64,000 nucleotides of DNA, from NCBI RefSeq assembly GCF_020554865.1, contig NZ_JAJCIC010000026.1, forward strand, positions 6,290-70,289, written 5' to 3'. The notes beneath the pieces were generated by a model, which saw only the letters and a program-made list of their open reading frames with translations, searched no databases and was not told the origin of the DNA. This document shows positions 50,346 through 58,859 of this stretch, one piece after another; position 1 is the first letter of the stretch; each line of letters begins with the position of its first letter. The translations under genes and the position numbers were made by a program. The DNA is from Lacrimispora sp. 210928-DFI.3.58 (GTDB lineage Bacteria > Bacillota > Clostridia > Lachnospirales > Lachnospiraceae).

Positions 50346-50374
50346 ATCATACTCTTTTTCTGTTTTTCCGTCAA
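50346..50374 (-). promoter_or_regulatory. Sigma-A promoter of ybaK
   Basis: TTGACG (complement of 50369-50374), 17-bp spacer, TATGAT (complement of 50346-50351). Directly upstream of its -35 is the motif CTTGAGTTTCCGC that also precedes the deaD promoter. Confidence 0.75.
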
Positions 50375-50426
50375 TGGCGGAAACTCAAGCCGGAATACGA
50401 GTAACAGGCGCAAGAAAAGAAAGCAG

Positions 50427-50455
50427 TTCACAAATCCCTGCTCTCACGTTATAAT
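50427..50455 (+). promoter_or_regulatory. Sigma-A promoter of DUF362 gene
   Basis: TTCACA at 50427-50432, 17-bp spacer, perfect TATAAT at 50450-50455. It lies about 50 bp before the start codon, which is preceded by GAAAGGAC. Confidence 0.8.
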
Positions 50456-50506
50456 GGAGGAAGCAAGCTTTGTATACACATATGGAACACAGAAAGGACA
50501 GCCTCT

Positions 50507-51601
50507 ATGAAGAAAAATGATATCCTCATGATACATGGGACAAATTATAAGAAGATGACAAAGGAACTTTTGGCGGCGGCCGGGCTGGCTGAGATGATCG
50601 GGGATCAGTCAAAGCGGGTGGCCCTAAAGCCCAATCTTGTTACGGCAAAACACCCTTCCCAGGGTGCAACGACCCACAGTGAGCTCCTGGCAGGAACAGT
50701 GGAATACCTGAGGGACAATGGTTTTCAGAATGTTGTCATTATGGAGGGCTCCTGGGTGGGAGACCGCACAGGCGAGGCTTTCCGGGCAGCAGGCTATGAC
50801 CGGGTATGCAGGATGTATGACGTTCCTTTCATTGACCTTCAGAAGGATTCCTGGAAGGAATATGAGGCAAAGGGCATGAGGATCAAGCTCTGCGACCAGG
50901 CTGCGGCTGTGGACTTCATGATCAATATGCCGGTACTCAAGGGGCACTGCCAGACCACGGTCACCTGCGCCCTGAAAAATAATAAGGGCGTGATCCCGAA
51001 CTCGGAAAAACGCCGTTTTCATACTCTGGGGCTCCACAAGCCGATTGCGCATTTAAATACCATTGCACGCAATGATTTTATCCTGGTGGACAATATCTGC
51101 GGAGATCTGGATTTTGAGGAGGGAGGGAACCCGGTTGTCATGAACCGTATCCTGGGCTTTCTGGATCCCGTGCTCTGTGACGCCTTTGTCTGTGACTGTA
51201 TGGGCTATTCCTTAAAGGATGTTCCCTATATCACCATGGCGGAAAAGCTGGGAATCGGAAGCACGGATACGGCCCATGCCAATGTGATCGCCTTAAATTC
51301 CCCAACAGAGGCTGACAGCAAATTTACCATGACGGGGCGGGTGAAGCGCCTTGCCTCCTATGCAGCCCCAAAGGATGCCTGCAGCGCCTGCTACGGATCC
51401 CTGATCTATGCCTTAGACAGGCTGAATGAGGCTGGGAAGCTGAGGAAAGGTCTTCCTCCTGTTGCCATCGGACAGGGCTATAAGGGACAGGAGGGAGAGA
51501 TCGGCGTAGGCCAGTGCACCTCCTGCTTTGCAAAAAGCCTTAAGGGCTGCCCGCCTAAGGCAGCGGATATGGCGGCCTTTCTGGCAGAGAACTGGAAATA
51601 A
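50507..51601 (+). CDS. DUF362-domain protein
   Basis: 364 aa. The DUF362 domain begins with ALKPNLVTAKHPSQGATTH, includes IMEGSWVGDRTGEAFRAAGY, and has VDFMINMPVLKGHCQTTVTC followed by ALKNNKGVIP. A late Cys-rich stretch (CSACYGSLIY and CTSCFAKSLKGCPP) could bind a cluster or metal, but it is not a classical 4Fe-4S ferredoxin repeat. The family's reaction is unknown; many members accompany ferredoxin domains. The gene overlaps the end of the oppositely oriented alpha/beta hydrolase by 47 bp. It is a single-gene unit. Confidence 0.85.
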   Translation: MKKNDILMIHGTNYKKMTKELLAAAGLAEMIGDQSKRVALKPNLVTAKHPSQGATTHSELLAGTVEYLRDNGFQNVVIMEGSWVGDRTGEAFRAAGYDRVCRMYDVPFIDLQKDSWKEYEAKGMRIKLCDQAAAVDFMINMPVLKGHCQTTVTCALKNNKGVIPNSEKRRFHTLGLHKPIAHLNTIARNDFILVDNICGDLDFEEGGNPVVMNRILGFLDPVLCDAFVCDCMGYSLKDVPYITMAEKLGIGSTDTAHANVIALNSPTEADSKFTMTGRVKRLASYAAPKDACSACYGSLIYALDRLNEAGKLRKGLPPVAIGQGYKGQEGEIGVGQCTSCFAKSLKGCPPKAADMAAFLAENWK

Positions 51602-52349
51602 ATGGGGACGCAGCCTTGTCAAGCCAGCCCCGGATATAAGCCCCGTAGGCCCGCTCCCGCTTTAACAGCGTAAAATGGTCTGCTCCCTTTACAAACACGA
51701 TCTCTGCTCCCGGTATCTGCCCCGCCATCCACAAGGAATGGCGGGGCCTTATCATGTCATAGCGGCCTGTGAGAAGGAGTACCGGAGCCTTTATCTTTCT
51801 CAGCTCCTTTTTACCCAGTCTGGGCCACAGCGCCATAAGGCCGTTCAGCTGGCGTTCTTTTACTATTTTGGCCTTTTTCTCTCTTGACATGGGAAGCATT
51901 TCTGATAAGCACAGTCCCAGATACTTCGCCTGCACCTCCCAAAAGAACCGCCAGCTCACTCCCCAGGGAAGGGCATTTCCGCTGACAGCAGCCACCGCCA
52001 GCACCCGGTCAGGATAGCCCAGGGCAGCCTCCAGGGCAATGTTGGCCCCGTCGCTGAAGCCCAGTATGGCAGCCTTTGGTACATTCAGATCGTCCAGAAC
52101 ACGTATCACATCTTCCGCCATCTCTCTTGTGGTAAGGGCCATCCGCTCCTTTCCTGCTTTCAGCTCAGATGCGCCATGGCCGCGGCTGTCCATGAGGATC
52201 ACTTGGTAATAGGAGCTCATGTACGCTGCCATACGGTCAAAAATGCGGTGGTCCTCCCCGTTTCCATGGAGCATCACAAGGGGCATTCCCTTCCCCAGCT
52301 CCTTGTGATACAGGAAAGAACAGGGACTGTCTGTAAAGCCCTCTCTCAT
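51555..52349 (-). CDS. Alpha/beta-hydrolase-fold protein
   Basis: 264 aa. The oxyanion motif is MVLHGNGEDHRIFDR. The nucleophile elbow is AILGFSDGANIALEAAL (Ser of G-F-S-D-G). The acid is in LLLTGRYDMIRP and the His in FVKGADHFTLLKRE, so the catalytic triad is complete. It is probably an esterase or C-C hydrolase on a small lipophilic ester. The substrate cannot be given. The last 15 codons overlap the DUF362 gene on the other strand. The C-terminus has a Pro-rich tail (SLPERPPYPLP). Confidence 0.88.
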   Translation of the reverse strand: MREGFTDSPCSFLYHKELGKGMPLVMLHGNGEDHRIFDRMAAYMSSYYQVILMDSRGHGASELKAGKERMALTTREMAEDVIRVLDDLNVPKAAILGFSDGANIALEAALGYPDRVLAVAAVSGNALPWGVSWRFFWEVQAKYLGLCLSEMLPMSREKKAKIVKERQLNGLMALWPRLGKKELRKIKAPVLLLTGRYDMIRPRHSLWMAGQIPGAEIVFVKGADHFTLLKRERAYGAYIRGWLDKAASPFISSSLPERPPYPLP

Positions 52350-52443
52350 CTTCTGTTTCCTCCCAACGTTTTCTTCTCTCTGTGCTTATGCCGCAGCAGC
52401 GGCGGGTACGGTCCATATTTATACCGTGGCCAGGCCCCGGATG

Positions 52444-54153
52444 CTATCTCCTGCTATTGGCCTTCTCCACATGCACATTTTTCCCTTTGATCTTCGCATG
52501 GGACATTGCCTTTAACACATCATCTGCATACTGGCAGGGCACATCCACAAAGGTGTAGCCGTCATACATGTCAATGCTTCCCACCAGCCGTCCCGGTATG
52601 CCGGTCTCCCCGGCCACGGCTCCCAGGATATCTCCCGGCGTTACCCGCTGGGCCTTGCCGATGTTGATAAAGAGCCTTGCCATGGAGCCTCCTCCGCCCA
52701 GTACATAGTCGATCGCCGCCCTGTCTGTGGCTCCCTTCCGGCTGCTCCTGCCACGGCTGCCTCTGTCCCTGTCATAGCCACGGCTGCGGCCATTTCTGCC
52801 AAAGGAATCCAGGTCATCTAAGGAACGGGCAGGCAGAAAGCTGTCAATGATATCCTCATTTTCCTCGCCCATGCACATTTTGAGCAATGCCGCCGCAAGA
52901 TCCAGGGAGGTATAGTCTTCCTCCATCAGCTTCTTTTCCAGGATATTGACCATCTTTGTCAGATCAGCGTCATTTAAGAGCTCCTGTACCTGCTCCAGCA
53001 CCTTTTCCGCCTTGATCTCCGTAATGTCGTTTAGGGACGGGATCGCCTGGGGGATGATCTTTGTCTTGCAGTAGCGCTGGATATCGCGGAGCTTGTAGAC
53101 CTCCCTGCCGACTACCAGGCTGAAGGCCTTTCCCTCCCGTCCGGCCCTTCCTGTACGGCCGATCCTGTGGACATAATATTCATCATCCTGGGGGATGTCG
53201 TAATTGAACACGGCCTCCACGTCCCCCACGTCAATGCCTCTCGCAGCCACATCCGTGGCCACCAGGATGTCTGTCCGTCCATTGCGGAAGCTGTCCATCA
53301 CCCGGTCTCTCTGCACCTGCTTTAAATCCCCGTGAAGCCCCTCTGCGAAATATCCCCTTCCCTGAAGGGCCTGCACCAGCTCATCCACCTGCTTTTTCGT
53401 GTTGCAGAATACGATGGAAAGCTTCGGCGAATACATATCCAGCAGGCGGCTCATGACCTCCACCTTATTCTTCGGCTTTACCTCGTAATAATACTGTGTG
53501 ACCTTTGGAACTGTCAGCTCCTTCTTCACCACACGCACCGTCACAGGATCCTTCTGGAATTTCTTTGCAATATCGGCAATGGCCTGGGGCATGGTAGCGG
53601 AAAACATCAGTGTCTGCCGCTCCTGGGGCAGCTGGCTTAAGATGGTCTCCATGTCCTCCAAAAAGCCCATGTTCAGCATCTCGTCCGCCTCATCCAGCAC
53701 AACGGTATGGACATGGTCCATTTTCACGGTCTTGCGCCTCATATGGTCCATCACACGGCCTGGGGTGCCGACCACGATCTGTGTGCCGTCCTTTAGGGAG
53801 CGGATCTGCTTTACGATGTCCTGTCCGCCGTAAATGGGCAGCACCTTGATGCCGTGCATGAACTTTGCAAACCGCCTTATCTCCTCTGCCACCTGGATCG
53901 CCAGCTCCCTGGTCGGGAGAAGGATAATGGCCTGGAGCTTCTTTGACTTCGGATCCACCTTCTGGAGAAGGGGAATGCCAAAGGCAGCTGTCTTGCCTGT
54001 TCCCGTCTGTGCCTGGCCGATGATATCTCTGCCCTCCATCACTGCCGGTATGGCCTGGGCCTGGATGGGCGAGGCTTCCTCAAAGCCCATCTCCGTGACT
54101 GCCCTGAGGATCCGCTCATCCAACTGTAACTCTTCAAACTTGATCGTTTCCAT
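52444..54153 (-). CDS. deaD: DEAD-box RNA helicase (DeaD/DbpA type)
   Basis: About 569 residues from the ATG at 54153. The longer frame to 54246 adds a non-family N-terminus and lies in the leader. Motifs are GQAQTGTGKTAAFG (I), PTRELAIQVAEE (Ia), LDEADEMLNMG (II), FSATMPQAI (III), TDVAARGIDVGDV (V) and HRIGRTGRAGREG (VI). The C-terminus has an Arg/Gly/Asp linker (RSRGYDRDRGSRGRSSRKG) and a DbpA-type RNA-binding domain. It is an ATP-dependent RNA unwinder in ribosome assembly or cold adaptation. A strong hairpin in its 5' leader (54263-54308) suggests autoregulation, as in other cold-shock helicases. Confidence 0.95.
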   Translation of the reverse strand: METIKFEELQLDERILRAVTEMGFEEASPIQAQAIPAVMEGRDIIGQAQTGTGKTAAFGIPLLQKVDPKSKKLQAIILLPTRELAIQVAEEIRRFAKFMHGIKVLPIYGGQDIVKQIRSLKDGTQIVVGTPGRVMDHMRRKTVKMDHVHTVVLDEADEMLNMGFLEDMETILSQLPQERQTLMFSATMPQAIADIAKKFQKDPVTVRVVKKELTVPKVTQYYYEVKPKNKVEVMSRLLDMYSPKLSIVFCNTKKQVDELVQALQGRGYFAEGLHGDLKQVQRDRVMDSFRNGRTDILVATDVAARGIDVGDVEAVFNYDIPQDDEYYVHRIGRTGRAGREGKAFSLVVGREVYKLRDIQRYCKTKIIPQAIPSLNDITEIKAEKVLEQVQELLNDADLTKMVNILEKKLMEEDYTSLDLAAALLKMCMGEENEDIIDSFLPARSLDDLDSFGRNGRSRGYDRDRGSRGRSSRKGATDRAAIDYVLGGGGSMARLFINIGKAQRVTPGDILGAVAGETGIPGRLVGSIDMYDGYTFVDVPCQYADDVLKAMSHAKIKGKNVHVEKANSRR

Positions 54154-54262
54154 TAATTTATCTGCTTTCCTTTCTATCTGTGCTGCCTCTGCTGCTGTGC
54201 AAATGCAGTCTCCCGCAGCATGTGTCTTCCTTTCGAATGCCGTCATTTCCTGATAACACAGA

Positions 54263-54308
54263 AAACGAGAGGCTTTCAGGCACGTCCGGGCCTTTCATCC
54301 TCTCGTTT
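54263..54308 (-). promoter_or_regulatory. 5' leader hairpin of DEAD-box helicase gene
   Basis: Perfect 10-bp arms AAACGAGAGG (54263-54272) and CCTCTCGTTT (54299-54308) enclose a GC-rich interior. In the leader RNA a U-rich stretch (GUUUUCUGUGUU) follows the stem, like an attenuator. It begins only a few nucleotides from the predicted start site and more than 100 nt before the start codon. Confidence 0.6.
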
Positions 54309-54321
54309 CGTACAGTTATAA

Positions 54322-54350
54322 ACTATAACAAATATTCCGTCCGCTGTCAA
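54322..54350 (-). promoter_or_regulatory. Sigma-A promoter of deaD
   Basis: TTGACA (complement of 54345-54350), 17-bp spacer, TATAGT (complement of 54322-54327). CTTGAGTTTCCGC lies immediately upstream of the -35, as at ybaK. Confidence 0.8.
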
Positions 54351-54385
54351 TGCGGAAACTCAAGGCAAATGGAAAACACGGCAGC

Positions 54386-55342
54386 CTAAAACTGCACAAC
54401 GTCCTTGATCTCCTCTGCCCCCTCCACTGCTTCCGCGTAGAGTACAGGCCCTTCGCCGCGGTAGTCCTTCTGATACTCGATCCCTACCTTTGCCCTTACC
54501 TTCACCCACTGCTTTGTCTTGAAGCTCTCTGCACCCTGCCACTTGCATAGAAAGCCCAAAAAGGTCATGTCAGCCTCACAGCAGGTCATGGCCATGCGGC
54601 CTGGAACAAACTGATCCTTGGGGAACTTGGGGGATTTTAACACCATAGCGGTGAACTCCACCACCCTGCCCTTATACCGCTCCGGCTGGTCCATGCAGTC
54701 AATGTACCAGATGCCATAATGCTCCGGCTTGATCTCGATCACCTCAGCATTGATATCATAGGGAAGGTCCTCCTCCAGGGTTGCCTGCTCGATCTCTCCC
54801 TCTGCGTCCTCCATCACGATCTCGCTTTCACGGCTCATGGCACGGATGGAGCGGCGGTAGGCCGTCAGCTTTTCATCGGGTATCCCATCGCAGCGGTTCA
54901 CGATCACAAGCTCAGAACCCCGCAGCATTGCCCCCAGCAGAGGCTTCATGTTCTGGGAGTAGAGCTCAAAGGTGGAACCGTCAATAATGGTGATCTGCTG
55001 ATAGATGGTCCAGTCCTTTGGAAGGGTGAGCTCGTCCTGGTTCCACATGCCGTTCCACTCCATCAGGACGCGCTCCGGCTGATATATCACCTCCAGCTCA
55101 TTTAAATACTGGGGAGTCAGCTTAGAAAGCTCATCTACATAGACGACCGCTGTCTTGCTCTTTTTCAGCTTCTTCTCGTCATATTCCGTATCCCCTTCCT
55201 CACATACGATCAGAAGAGTCTTGCCCTCTGCCTTGAAATAATCCTGCTCCATGGTAAAATCCAAAAACTGGGTCTTACCCGCCTCCAGGAAGCCGTTTAT
55301 CAGGAACAGGGGCATTACATTATCATCAATTTCATATGCCAT
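54386..55342 (-). CDS. CobW/G3E-family GTPase with C-terminal TIGR03943-like domain
   Basis: 318 aa. N-terminal P-loop is LFLINGFLEAGKTQFLDF; LLIVCEEGDTEYDE stands where CobW proteins usually have E-N-E-F-G, and the guanine-specific LVIVNRCDGI is present. It lacks the CxCC metal motif typical of the group. The C-terminal part (VVEFTAMVLKSPKFPKDQFV, RMAMTCCEADMTFLGFLCKW) resembles the TIGR03943 (YcgQ-like) domain and carries Cys pairs. It lies 17 bp after the second G3E gene. The pair probably handles delivery or insertion of a transition metal, most likely zinc. The substrate is inference. Confidence 0.78.
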   Translation of the reverse strand: MAYEIDDNVMPLFLINGFLEAGKTQFLDFTMEQDYFKAEGKTLLIVCEEGDTEYDEKKLKKSKTAVVYVDELSKLTPQYLNELEVIYQPERVLMEWNGMWNQDELTLPKDWTIYQQITIIDGSTFELYSQNMKPLLGAMLRGSELVIVNRCDGIPDEKLTAYRRSIRAMSRESEIVMEDAEGEIEQATLEEDLPYDINAEVIEIKPEHYGIWYIDCMDQPERYKGRVVEFTAMVLKSPKFPKDQFVPGRMAMTCCEADMTFLGFLCKWQGAESFKTKQWVKVRAKVGIEYQKDYRGEGPVLYAEAVEGAEEIKDVVQF

Positions 55343-55359
55343 TGTAGTACGCCCTCTTT

Positions 55360-56652
55360 TTAACCTCTTCCAAATTCACTGTTCAATTCTTCTTCCTTCA
55401 AGCTGGCGCCGATAACGCATACCTTTCCGGTGTAGTCCGGCTTGCCTTTTCTGATCTCATACTGTTCAGGCACCAGGTCAAAATACAGCCACTCTCCGGG
55501 GGTCTCTGTGGGAAGCATTCCCTTTGCGCGGAGCACATCGCCGAATTCCTTTGTGTAGGCCAGGCGCTTTAACACATCCTCCAGCTGGTCGTAGGTAACA
55601 GGAACAATCGTCTCCATGCCCCAGCTGGTGAATACCTCGTCTGCATGGTGGTGGTGATGGTCGTGGCCGCAGCAATCGCCATCATGGTGATGATGATGCT
55701 CATGGCCGTGGCAGTCCTCATCGTGGTCGTGATGATGATGCTCGTGATCATGGCAGTCCTCATCGTGGTCATGGTGGTGGTGCTCATGACCGCAGCACTC
55801 TTCATCGTGGTCATGGTGATGATGCTCATGATCATGGCATTCCTCATCATGGTCATGGTGATGATGCTCATGATCATGGCACTCCTCATCATGGTCATGA
55901 TGATGGTGATGCTCATGACCGCAGCATTCCTCATCGTGGTCATGGTGATGATGATGCTCATGACCGCAGCACTCCTCGTCGTGGTCATGGTGATGATGCT
56001 CATGATCATGGTGGCGGCTCTCCCTCACCTCTGCCAGCAGGTCGTCCAGCATGGTATCCTTCTTCTCGATGATCTCCAGAAGCTGGCTTCCATCAAGCTG
56101 TGCCAGAGGAGTTGTCACAACAGCAGCCTTTCCGTTCTTTTCCCTGATCAGCTCCACATCCTTCTGGATCTTTGCGGCATCTGTAATATCTGTACGGCTC
56201 AGCACAATGGTGCCTGCATTTTCAATCTGGTTATTGAAAAATTCGCCGAAATTCTTCATATACATCCTGCACTTTGCAGCGTCCACAATGGTAACTGCGC
56301 TGTTGAGCTCCACATCCATATCAGCAGACACATCGATCACAGCCTTCATGACATCGGAAAGCTTGCCTACGCCGGAGGGCTCGATGATGATGCGGTCCGG
56401 TTTGTATTTTGTCAGCACCTCTGCAAGGGATGCTCCGAAATCTCCTACCAGAGAGCAGCAGATACAGCCGGAGTTCATCTCCCGGATCTCAATCCCGGCA
56501 TCCTTTAAAAAGCCTCCGTCAATGCCGATCTCGCCGAACTCATTTTCAATCAGTACTACCTGCTCACCGGAAATCGCCTCTTCCAGAAGCTTCTTGATGA
56601 ACGTTGTCTTTCCGGCTCCCAGAAAACCGGAAATAATATCAATCTTTGTCAT
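55360..56652 (-). CDS. CobW/G3E GTPase with large His-rich metal-binding insert
   Basis: 430 aa. P-loop IISGFLGAGKTTFIKKLL is followed by LIENEFGEIGIDGG and the metal-binding MNSGCICCSL, so the G3E metal site is complete. Residues about 212-340 are an extreme His/Asp/Glu/Cys repeat. Units like DHDEECCGHEHHHH alternate with DHDEECHDHEHHHH about nine times. The CobW_C domain follows (GDVLRAKGMLPTETPGEWLY). Such inserts buffer or deliver zinc or nickel. The tract lies between the GTPase and C-terminal domains, and its DNA is a near-tandem repeat, prone to length change. Confidence 0.93.
   Translation of the reverse strand: MTKIDIISGFLGAGKTTFIKKLLEEAISGEQVVLIENEFGEIGIDGGFLKDAGIEIREMNSGCICCSLVGDFGASLAEVLTKYKPDRIIIEPSGVGKLSDVMKAVIDVSADMDVELNSAVTIVDAAKCRMYMKNFGEFFNNQIENAGTIVLSRTDITDAAKIQKDVELIREKNGKAAVVTTPLAQLDGSQLLEIIEKKDTMLDDLLAEVRESRHHDHEHHHHDHDEECCGHEHHHHHDHDEECCGHEHHHHHDHDEECHDHEHHHHDHDEECHDHEHHHHDHDEECCGHEHHHHDHDEDCHDHEHHHHDHDEDCHGHEHHHHHDGDCCGHDHHHHHADEVFTSWGMETIVPVTYDQLEDVLKRLAYTKEFGDVLRAKGMLPTETPGEWLYFDLVPEQYEIRKGKPDYTGKVCVIGASLKEEELNSEFGRG
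55660..56020. repeat. DNA repeats encoding the His-rich insert
   Basis: Near-tandem units of about 36-42 bp encode the repeated His/Asp/Glu/Cys segment of the G3E GTPase. Copies differ mainly at Cys-Cys-Gly versus Cys-His-Asp codons. Length variation between strains is likely. Confidence 0.8.
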
Positions 56653-56924
56653 GTTTTTATTTCCCTCTTTCTAAATCTGCCGCGTCCTCCATGGGACCGC
56701 GGTCATAAAACCTGTCAATTGAATATTGTGGCACAACCATGGCCTAATGTCAAGATGCCGGGGCCTGGAGTTTCCCTATTTTGCTCCGGGATACCCGGCT
56801 GTTTTCATGATAAACCTGCATGCGCCCGGCTGGCCAACGCGCTACCGCACCATGAAAGTCTGGCGGGCGCACTTGGTATACCTGAATCAAGTGCCGCCTT
56901 ACGGCGGCGGGACTTTCATAGTAA
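56653..56924. other. Intergenic region with hairpins, G3E promoter side
   Basis: 272 bp without a gene. A possible promoter for the G3E gene is TTGACA (complement of 56747-56752), 17 bp, CACAAT. Further right, hairpins are ATGAAAGTC/GACTTTCAT (56852-56860 and 56911-56919), GCACTTG/CAAGTGC (56869-56875, 56888-56894) and GCCGCC/GGCGGC (56893-56908). They form a structured element close to the end of the Rpn-like gene, without a T run. Confidence 0.5.
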
Positions 56925-57770
56925 TTACAGCCCAAACTCGCGAAACAGCTTCTGTTGATAATCATTATCAGAAGCAGCCCTCACAATATCCTCTGTCCGG
57001 TTGCTGCTTGCCAGGAGTTCGATAAGGCGATTTAATCGCTGTATCCCCTCCTGCACTCCATCCTCAAATATCATCTGCCCAATCTGTGTCATGCGCATTT
57101 CCTCCTTTATCTTCTCGCGAAATCTCTCATCTATAATCTTATCGGTAAATGTCAGTATCCCCGACAATACCTGCAGGGTCTGGCTGCGCTCCTTCAGGCC
57201 TTTGGCCAGGCCCACGGCTGCTGTGATCAGTTTTCGCTTCTCTTCTGCTCCTTTTTGCGTCAGAGGCAGGATCATCAGCTCCACCAGTTCTTCCTCCGTA
57301 AGATCCGCCCCTACCTCAAGCTTCGCTTTGATCCTCCCGTAGATCTCCACGGAATCCAGATGGATCAAATAGGCTGGCTCCACCCGGATCACCATACTTC
57401 CCAGGTCATACACCAACTCCGCCGCCTCCACATCTGCCGTGTATATGACGATCATCTTCAGTTCTCTCAGCTCTTCCAGCTGCCGGCTCAGGGCGTAGCG
57501 CTTCATCACCCGCGCTATGTAATTGGCATACTTTACAAAGTTTTCTTTGCTGAACTTCGATTCATAATCCATCAGCGCCACCGAGCCGTCGCTTAACAAA
57601 AACAGGTTATCCAATCTCAGCTCGTTACTTTCCACCATCGGCAGATTTGTCGGCAGAAGCCCTGTAATGCGCAGATGGGGCAGGCCGAAGGGCCTCAGGC
57701 TCTTTCCTACCAGCGCCTCCCCTGTTACCTTTGACGCTACATCTTTATTTTGATATACAATATCCCTCAA
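56925..57770 (-). CDS. Rpn/YhgA-like PD-(D/E)XK family protein
   Basis: 281 aa. The core LRLDNLFLLSDGSVALMDYE-S-K (about residues 50-75) shows the D-x(n)-E-x-K of PD-(D/E)XK nucleases. A following SKENFVKYANYIARVMKRYA and long C-terminal helices (VQEGIQRLNRLIELLASSNR) fit Rpn-family recombination-promoting nucleases. These often carry a Glu-rich helical tail and are widespread in Lachnospiraceae, probably in DNA transfer. The gene is alone, flanked by structured DNA at its 3' end. Confidence in the nuclease link is moderate. Confidence 0.65.
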   Translation of the reverse strand: MRDIVYQNKDVASKVTGEALVGKSLRPFGLPHLRITGLLPTNLPMVESNELRLDNLFLLSDGSVALMDYESKFSKENFVKYANYIARVMKRYALSRQLEELRELKMIVIYTADVEAAELVYDLGSMVIRVEPAYLIHLDSVEIYGRIKAKLEVGADLTEEELVELMILPLTQKGAEEKRKLITAAVGLAKGLKERSQTLQVLSGILTFTDKIIDERFREKIKEEMRMTQIGQMIFEDGVQEGIQRLNRLIELLASSNRTEDIVRAASDNDYQQKLFREFGL

Positions 57771-58003
57771 ATATCTTCTCCTTTATATTATACTCTTTTT
57801 TCCTTCTTCTCTGCAAGATGTTACCAGTATACAATCAACCGCATCACCTCCGCATTCTCTTATGTTTTCAGCAAATGAATCTTTGGCGGAACCCGCCGAC
57901 AGAATAAATAGATAATGATATCTTCAGACCTCTCCGGGAAAGAATTTCCCGGAGGAGTTGTATAGAATTACTATAGTTGATTTTTCTTTGTCTGTCAAAC
58001 CTA
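57771..58003. other. Intergenic region after trkA
   Basis: 233 bp without a gene. Near 57933-57954 is a CTCCGGGAAA/TTTCCCGGAG hairpin, but no T run follows on either strand, so it is only a weak terminator candidate. The rest shows nothing I can support. Confidence 0.45.
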
Positions 58004-58660
58004 TTATTTTAACCGTTTCACGATCTTCTCCGCATCCTCCTGCTTTCCGATCACCATCAGATGGATATCCGGTTCCACCACATAATCGGCTCCCGGCATG
58101 AACTTCATATGGCCTGACGTTGTCTTGACCGCTATGATGGAAATACCGTACACCCTGCGGATATTCAGATCCTTGATGCTCTTTCCCAGCCACTGGTCCA
58201 ATGGCTTGATCTCATAGATGGAAATACCGTCCGCCAGCTCCGTATAGTCGAACACATTGTTGGCGCTGTAGCGCACAGCCGCTTTTTCTGCCACATCCCT
58301 GTCAGGATATACCACCTCGTCTGCCCCATTTTTCAACAGCAGCCTTGCGTGGATATTCCTGTTGGCCTTGCTGACAACGTATCTGGCGCCCATTTCCTTA
58401 ATGAGGCTTGTCACCTCCAGGCTGTTCTGGAAATTATCCCCAATACACACAAAGCAAATATCAAAATTATCCACTCCCAGGCTTTCCAGCACAGCCTCAT
58501 TGGTACAATCTCCGATCTTCGCGCTCACCACATAGGGAAGGATGGGTTCCAGCTTCTCCTCAGAAATGTCCACTGCCATAATCTGGTTGTCATGCTTTGC
58601 AAGGTTCTGGCAGAGATGCTGCCCAAACCGTCCGATACCGATCACAAGTATTGATTTCAT
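58004..58660 (-). CDS. trkA: Potassium uptake regulatory subunit TrkA/KtrA
   Basis: 218 aa. The RCK-N Rossmann part starts MKSILVIGIGRFGQHLCQNL, followed by VDISEEKLEPIL, IGDCTNEAVLES and NFDICFVCIGDNFQN. An RCK-C domain follows (AVRYSANNVFDYTELADGIS, KTTSGHMKFMPGADYVVEPD). It binds NAD(H)/ATP and often c-di-AMP, and gates the TrkH/KtrB channel. It is downstream of trkH, separated by the hairpin-rich 200 bp at 58661-58859. Length is normal for a single-RCK KtrA type. Confidence 0.93.
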   Translation of the reverse strand: MKSILVIGIGRFGQHLCQNLAKHDNQIMAVDISEEKLEPILPYVVSAKIGDCTNEAVLESLGVDNFDICFVCIGDNFQNSLEVTSLIKEMGARYVVSKANRNIHARLLLKNGADEVVYPDRDVAEKAAVRYSANNVFDYTELADGISIYEIKPLDQWLGKSIKDLNIRRVYGISIIAVKTTSGHMKFMPGADYVVEPDIHLMVIGKQEDAEKIVKRLK

Positions 58661-58681
58661 TTTATATCCTCCTCGTTATGA

Positions 58682-58833
58682 GCACTTAGCGTCTGTCTTT
58701 TAAGACGCTTACGTGCGATACATGTCATACTCACTTAGCGATCGCTATGAGCACTTAGCGGTTGTCTTTTAACCGCTTATGTGCGATGCATGCATATGAC
58801 TTAGTAAGGTCTCTCACGAACTTAGTCATATGC
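58682..58833 (-). repeat. Tandem hairpins with covarying stems in the trkH-trkA gap
   Basis: Hairpin A (58682-58716) has GCAC-tt-AGCGTCT pairing with AGACGCT-tac-GTGC. Hairpin C (58751-58784) has GCAC-tt-AGCGGTT pairing with AACCGCT-tat-GTGC, the same architecture with compensatory stem changes. Hairpin D (58792-58833) has 9-bp GCATATGAC/GTCATATGC arms. A shared ACTTAG motif occurs six times. The array fills the intergenic gap and is transcribed with the operon. Confidence 0.75.
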
Positions 58834-58859
58834 AGGTCTTTTCGAGCTTAGTGAGTTGG

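Noticed and set aside
55645..56508. A 287-aa plus-strand frame full of Val and Met
   Set aside because: It is the antisense of the His-rich repeat codons of the G3E GTPase; the low-complexity sequence follows from CAT/GAT codons read backwards. No RBS or homology.
58682..58833. Repeats between trkH and trkA as CRISPR or tRNA-like elements
   Set aside because: Units vary in sequence while keeping base pairing, spacing is irregular, and no cloverleaf forms.
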